Positions 60,686 to 64,000 of a stretch of DNA of 64,000 nt are shown in pieces (position 1 is the stretch's first letter; every line of letters starts with the position of its first letter). The DNA is from CAXXHQ01 sp963665265 (GTDB lineage Bacteria; Planctomycetota; Planctomycetia; Pirellulales; Thermoguttaceae). Where the stretch lies: NCBI GenBank assembly GCA_963665265.2, contig OY762224.2:3224001-3288000 (forward strand). The letters run 5' to 3'. The translations under genes were made by a program, and so were the position numbers. Under the pieces are notes generated by a model. It saw nothing but the letters and a program-made list of their open reading frames with translations. It was not told where the DNA came from and searched no databases.

Positions 60686-61528
60686 CTACGGAGTCAAGGG
60701 CGAAGCGGCAAAACCTGCGTCTTTCATGCACTCCATATATCGTCGGTCGGCGTCGAGAAGATGTTCTTCCAGCCACGATTTCATCGATTCTAATAATTCC
60801 AGTCCTAACAAGTCGGTGCCCCAATCCGCTCGACTCACTAAATCATGCACTTTTTCCACAAATTCGTCGTGTGCGAGCTTGTGTTCCTCATATTCAGGGA
60901 AATGAGCCTGAATCATGTAGTCTTCCTCGGATTGGAAATGCCTTGCCGTATATTCGACTAATTCATCAAGTATTCGCTTTGCCTCTAAGCTCCTCGTGTC
61001 GATTAGCATGGCGGATTGCAGGGCGTTGATCATTTCGACAAGCTCTCGGTGTTGTGCGTCGATCTCCGCAACTCCCACGGAAAAATCGTCCGTCCACACC
61101 ATGAACTCTGACACGATCTCCGCAACTCCTTTTTGCTGCTGCCTGAGAATCCATGGAGCGTGCTTTTTATCCGTGCCGAGGATATGCCCTCTCAACCAAG
61201 CGTGAAGCATCGGCAGCGATTCTAGTTCGGCAATGCTCTCTCCTTGCTCCATCTTCGCTAACCGCTCTGACAATTTCTTTTCAAATCCTTCATGGGCGAA
61301 ACGGTGGGCGAGAAGACCAGAGCAACGGTATTTCTGCATATACCCTTCCTCCAGTCGGCAATGCAGCCGCCAAAGATCGATCAATTGCAAAAGACATGCT
61401 TTGACGTCTTCGCCATTTCCTTTCGTAGCCTCATTTAATTCGTCAAGCAAACGAAACAACTCTCGGTGTTGCGAATCGATTTCCGCAACGCCGACGGCGT
61501 AATCATTTGACCAACGAACGAGAACCAT
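60686..61528 (-). CDS. Tandem-domain bacteriohemerythrin
   Basis: This is a 280-residue protein with two hemerythrin domains. Domain 1 starts WSNDYAVGVAEIDSQHREL (His21), with HCRLEEGYM and HRFAHEGFEKKL; domain 2 starts VWTDDFSVGVAEIDAQHREL (near residue 142), with ARHFQSEEDYM, EEHKLAHDEF and SWLEEHLLDADRR. The His, Glu and Asp ligands of the di-iron O2 site look complete in domain 2; domain 1 keeps most but its middle loop differs. Such proteins bind O2 for sensing or transport. It is followed by a terminator and preceded by another hemerythrin fragment 670 bases upstream. Confidence 0.92.
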   Translation of the reverse strand: MVLVRWSNDYAVGVAEIDSQHRELFRLLDELNEATKGNGEDVKACLLQLIDLWRLHCRLEEGYMQKYRCSGLLAHRFAHEGFEKKLSERLAKMEQGESIAELESLPMLHAWLRGHILGTDKKHAPWILRQQQKGVAEIVSEFMVWTDDFSVGVAEIDAQHRELVEMINALQSAMLIDTRSLEAKRILDELVEYTARHFQSEEDYMIQAHFPEYEEHKLAHDEFVEKVHDLVSRADWGTDLLGLELLESMKSWLEEHLLDADRRYMECMKDAGFAASPLTP

Positions 61529-61887
61529 TTTTGCCTCTCAAGAACACGCAAATTCTATAGGGGTTAAATTCCGCCAGTTTCGAGCTTCATCGGCAAGCGT
61601 TGCTGGCTGACGAATGGAGCCTTTATACGTCCCTTCCCGAATATTTGATCTCTAAGCAATTATAGTATGCTAAATATGCCTTTGCGTTGCAGGATCGTTC
61701 GAATCGGAAAAACAGAGAAGCGACCGATTGTATAGATTTGATCGAACATAATAGCGGGACTTTTTTGTGGCCGAGAATACGGACGTGACTTTGGTTAAAT
61801 GGTCTTGCGGTTCGTTGCGAATGGAGCTTGGGGGGGACTAGAAACGGACTGCGTCATCAAATTTGCATCGAGCAATCTAGGATATCT

Positions 61888-61931
61888 AAAAACAAAAAAG
61901 CCTGTTAGGCGGGGCAGGATTCCTAACAGGC
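61888..61931 (-). terminator. Strong minus-strand terminator
   Basis: GCCTGTTAGG (61900-61909) pairs with CCTAACAGGC (61922-61931). On the minus strand the stem is followed by TTTTTTGTTTTT. It lies downstream of the response-regulator gene and the hemerythrin remnant. The rest of 61529-62194 shows no gene. Confidence 0.85.
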
Positions 61932-62194
61932 GAGCGGTGCTTGAGCGAATGCGAAGGACCGAAGCAGGTATCCGTCGCTTGGGGATATATCCGCTCACCC
62001 CGCATATTATCTTTTAACGAATTTTTTACTTGTCCGCACGAGAAATAATTCGCATTTTCTGGGGAATGGAAAAACGATGATGATACGGAAACCCAATTGC
62101 CGTTAAAACACGAGGGTATCCACATTTTCTGTGGTCTTCTGAGGAGATTGCGACGGAATCGTTTGAGGCGGTCTGACAGACCTACCGCTAACCA

Positions 62195-62350
62195 CGATTG
62201 CATTAATTCAAGTCCCCGTAAATCGGCGCCCCAATTCGCTCGATTTGCGAACTCAGTTGAAATTCGTCGTGAGCGAGCTTGTGTTTTTCGTATTCAGGGA
62301 AATGAGTCTGAATCATGTGGTCTTCTTCGGATTGGAACCGCCTTATCAAA
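62195..62350 (-). pseudogene. Hemerythrin remnant
   Basis: The minus strand reads RFQSEEDHMIQTHFPEYEKH then KLAHDEF, nearly the same as the middle of domain 2 of the hemerythrin at 60686-61528; after a deletion it runs into an altered frame with a stop. DNA similarity to that gene is obvious over ~150 bases (for instance at 62260-62330). It is a truncated duplicate, and the response-regulator stop at 62346 overlaps its edge. Confidence 0.75.
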
Positions 62351-62993
62351 TATTTGCAGCCGGACATAAACTGTCAGAGTCGATCATTAATGCGTCCAGA
62401 TTCAAGAACTGAAGAAGCTGTGTTCTGCTTTTGACGGACAATTTTGCATATGCTTTGGAACGTCTTGCTTCAACGCCACGAACGCTTAAACCGAGTTCTG
62501 CCGCAATTTGCACATTCGTTTTTCCTTTGACCACTCGCAACATAACGTCCAATTCGCCTTTTTTTAACGCCGAAAGTTTTTGCTTAACGAGCATATCTAC
62601 GGTTCTGCAGGTCCACTTGCGTTCATCGTTGGACAAAGCGATCTTTACCTCCTCCATAAGAGAAAACGACGAAAAGGGCTTTTCAAAAAACTGGATCGCT
62701 CCGTTCCGCATTGCGGATACGGCCGTCTTTACGTCGCCGTGTCCCGTAAGAACGATCGTTGGAATTTGAATCTTTCTCTGCGAGAATAGTTTTAGCAGCT
62801 CCAATCCTCCCATCCCGGGCAATTTGATATCTAACACTAAGCAGGCGGGGCCAGTCGGCTGGTAATGTGCGAGGAATTTCTCCGCAGATCCAAACGCTAG
62901 GATTTTTGCCTCAAGTGGCGCCATGAAGTGAACAAGGGCCTCTACCAATGCGGAATCATCATCCACAAGATATACGATCCTAGTTTTCGGCAT
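62346..62993 (-). CDS. FixJ/NarL-type response regulator
   Basis: This is a 215-residue protein. The receiver domain has the acidic pair in VYLVDDDSA, phospho-acceptor Asp55 (CLVLDIKLPGMGG), Thr in IVLTGHGDVKTA and Lys in FFEKPFS. The output domain is a LuxR-type HTH (GKTNVQIAAELGLSVRGVEA). The ATG at 62993 was chosen by the receiver start; it overlaps the kinase stop by 14 bases, so the two are coupled. The kinase encoded upstream is its likely partner. Target genes are unknown; the neighbouring hemerythrin would fit an oxygen or redox response. Confidence 0.9.
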   Translation of the reverse strand: MPKTRIVYLVDDDSALVEALVHFMAPLEAKILAFGSAEKFLAHYQPTGPACLVLDIKLPGMGGLELLKLFSQRKIQIPTIVLTGHGDVKTAVSAMRNGAIQFFEKPFSSFSLMEEVKIALSNDERKWTCRTVDMLVKQKLSALKKGELDVMLRVVKGKTNVQIAAELGLSVRGVEARRSKAYAKLSVKSRTQLLQFLNLDALMIDSDSLCPAANI

Positions 62994-64000
62994 GATTAGT
63001 GTCCTCTTGATATTCGCATGGAAGCGTAAACGAGAAGGTGGCGCCTCGATAAGAGTTTTTGCTAGCCGATATAGAACCGCCGAGACTTTCGATAATTCGG
63101 CGACAAATCGAAAGCCCGAGTCCCAGCCCATTCGGCTTAGTTGAAAAGAAAGGGTTGAAAATCTCACTGTAGTCCAAGTCAATTCCGCAACCTACGTCGC
63201 TTATCGAAGTCGTAACGAAGCATCCGTCCGTGTGAGCTTTTACCGAGATAGTTGGCGTCGAGCAATCCGCTTGCTCCATAGCCTCGACGGCATTGCAGAC
63301 GAGATTCACTAATACTTGCTGAACGAGCGTTTTATCGCCCAACAATCGAGGGATCGAATCGGGGATGTCAACAGCCAACACGATACCTGCTTTTCTGATC
63401 TTATGTTCCAATAATGCGACTGTTTCTGCAAAAGCCTCGCCAATCGAAACGGGGGCGACCGAATTTCTTTCTTTTCCAATATAGTCTTTGAAGTGTTGAG
63501 CAACCGCAGTAGCATGGACCAAAGATTCGCCAATCCGATCCAAGGCGAGACGAATTTCACGCTGGTCGTCCAAAAGACAATTCATGACGGACCGGCTAGC
63601 GACATCAAGCCACGTCCGGGCGGCCGCCAACGGTTGATTGACGTCATGAGCTATGCAACAAGCCAACTCGCCTAGCACGGACAATCGATTGGCGTGTGAT
63701 AGTTCTAAAAACAAGGCCTCGTTACGTTCTTTGTTTCGGATTTTCTCCGTTACGTCACGAATTACGCCTCGGAAGCGAATGACTTCCCCCTGTTTGTTTT
63801 TCATCGCAGTTAACGCACAGTAAGCCACTATGACGTCGCCATTCTTTTTCTTTACTGATACGTTATATTCTCCTCTTCCGGAGCGAATGATTTTTTCCAG
63901 GATGCGTTCCCTGTCCTCTGGATATGCATAAACATCCTTGGAAAGATCAATTGCATAAAGCTCTTCTTTGGTCGAGTACCCAAGAATACCGACTACGTTC
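62980..64000 (-). CDS. PAS-containing sensor histidine kinase (5' end outside the window)
   Basis: The frame is open to the window end. From there it has a PAS domain (DLSKDVYAYPEDRERILEKI, YNVSVKKKNGDVIVAYCAL and a PAC end GVIRDVTEKI). A FixL-type H-box (CCIAHDVNQPLAAARTW) follows, then the ATPase domain with N-box NLVCNAVEAME, G1 DVGCGID and G2 GLGLGLSICRRI. It would phosphorylate the coupled FixJ-like regulator. No heme-binding site of true FixL can be judged, as the PAS is only partly in view. Confidence 0.92.
   Translation of the reverse strand, partial: NVVGILGYSTKEELYAIDLSKDVYAYPEDRERILEKIIRSGRGEYNVSVKKKNGDVIVAYCALTAMKNKQGEVIRFRGVIRDVTEKIRNKERNEALFLELSHANRLSVLGELACCIAHDVNQPLAAARTWLDVASRSVMNCLLDDQREIRLALDRIGESLVHATAVAQHFKDYIGKERNSVAPVSIGEAFAETVALLEHKIRKAGIVLAVDIPDSIPRLLGDKTLVQQVLVNLVCNAVEAMEQADCSTPTISVKAHTDGCFVTTSISDVGCGIDLDYSEIFNPFFSTKPNGLGLGLSICRRIIESLGGSISASKNSYRGATFSFTLPCEYQEDTNHAEN

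Overview
The window looks like chromosomal DNA of a planctomycete (Planctomycetota). The evidence is a secreted proline-rich protein ending in an SLA1-homology (SHD1) domain, a tandem pair of membrane-anchored SPFH proteins, GYF_2 and PDZ proteins, a double hemerythrin, and intergenic hairpin repeats of the kind common in that phylum. Genus cannot be fixed from sequence alone.

Region 1 (1-33,688) is an integrated mobile element. A tyrosine integrase (32,348-33,655) runs into the 3' end of a tRNA-Met(CAT) gene (33,615-33,688, minus strand). A perfect 24-bp copy of that tRNA 3' end lies at 353-376, so the element spans about 33.3 kb. The 3' end of a second, near-identical integrase abuts the left copy, so at least two elements are stacked at this tRNA. 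The integration core (26-33.6 kb) carries a ParB domain fused to a Spo11/TopoVI-A-like TOPRIM region, a second ParB-like protein, an excisionase-like HTH protein and a Phd/RelE-type toxin-antitoxin pair. The cargo (1.8-25.4 kb) is a defence island. It holds a RecD-like helicase with a C-terminal nuclease-like domain, an eight-gene minus-strand operon (DUF1883, TIR, ThsB-type TIR-like, membrane protein, HD, papain-like hydrolase, DUF3696 ATPase, unknown partner), a type I restriction-modification operon (hsdR-hsdM-hsdS plus a fourth gene), and a sigma-54 activator with a CARF-like sensor. Two sigma-54 (-24/-12) promoters were found. One is perfect and lies in front of hsdR; the other is near-perfect and lies in front of the DUF1883-TIR operon. 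Each lies about 105 nt from its start codon. The simplest model is that the CARF-sigma54 protein senses a nucleotide signal and switches on both defence operons. Decayed IS256 and IS3 copies and an old integrase remnant litter the cargo.

Region 2 (33.7-48.3 kb) is ordinary chromosome: a secreted protein, hslVU, the SHD1 protein, a TPR protein, a ferredoxin-nitroreductase, two SPFH proteins, a UvrD-type helicase, a thioredoxin-like ferredoxin, TatA/B and tRNA-Val(CAC).

Region 3 (48.3-60.6 kb) looks like a second mobile segment next to tRNA-Val. It has a plus-strand set of zinc-ribbon, GYF_2, PDZ and membrane proteins, and a convergent minus-strand module of plasmid or ICE type: primase-like protein, ArdC-like antirestriction protein, small proteins, a stand-alone RuvB paralogue, an HTH protein and a XerC/D-type recombinase.

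Region 4 (60.6-64 kb) has a tandem-domain hemerythrin, a hemerythrin fragment (pseudogene), and a FixL/FixJ-like two-component pair whose kinase runs off the window.
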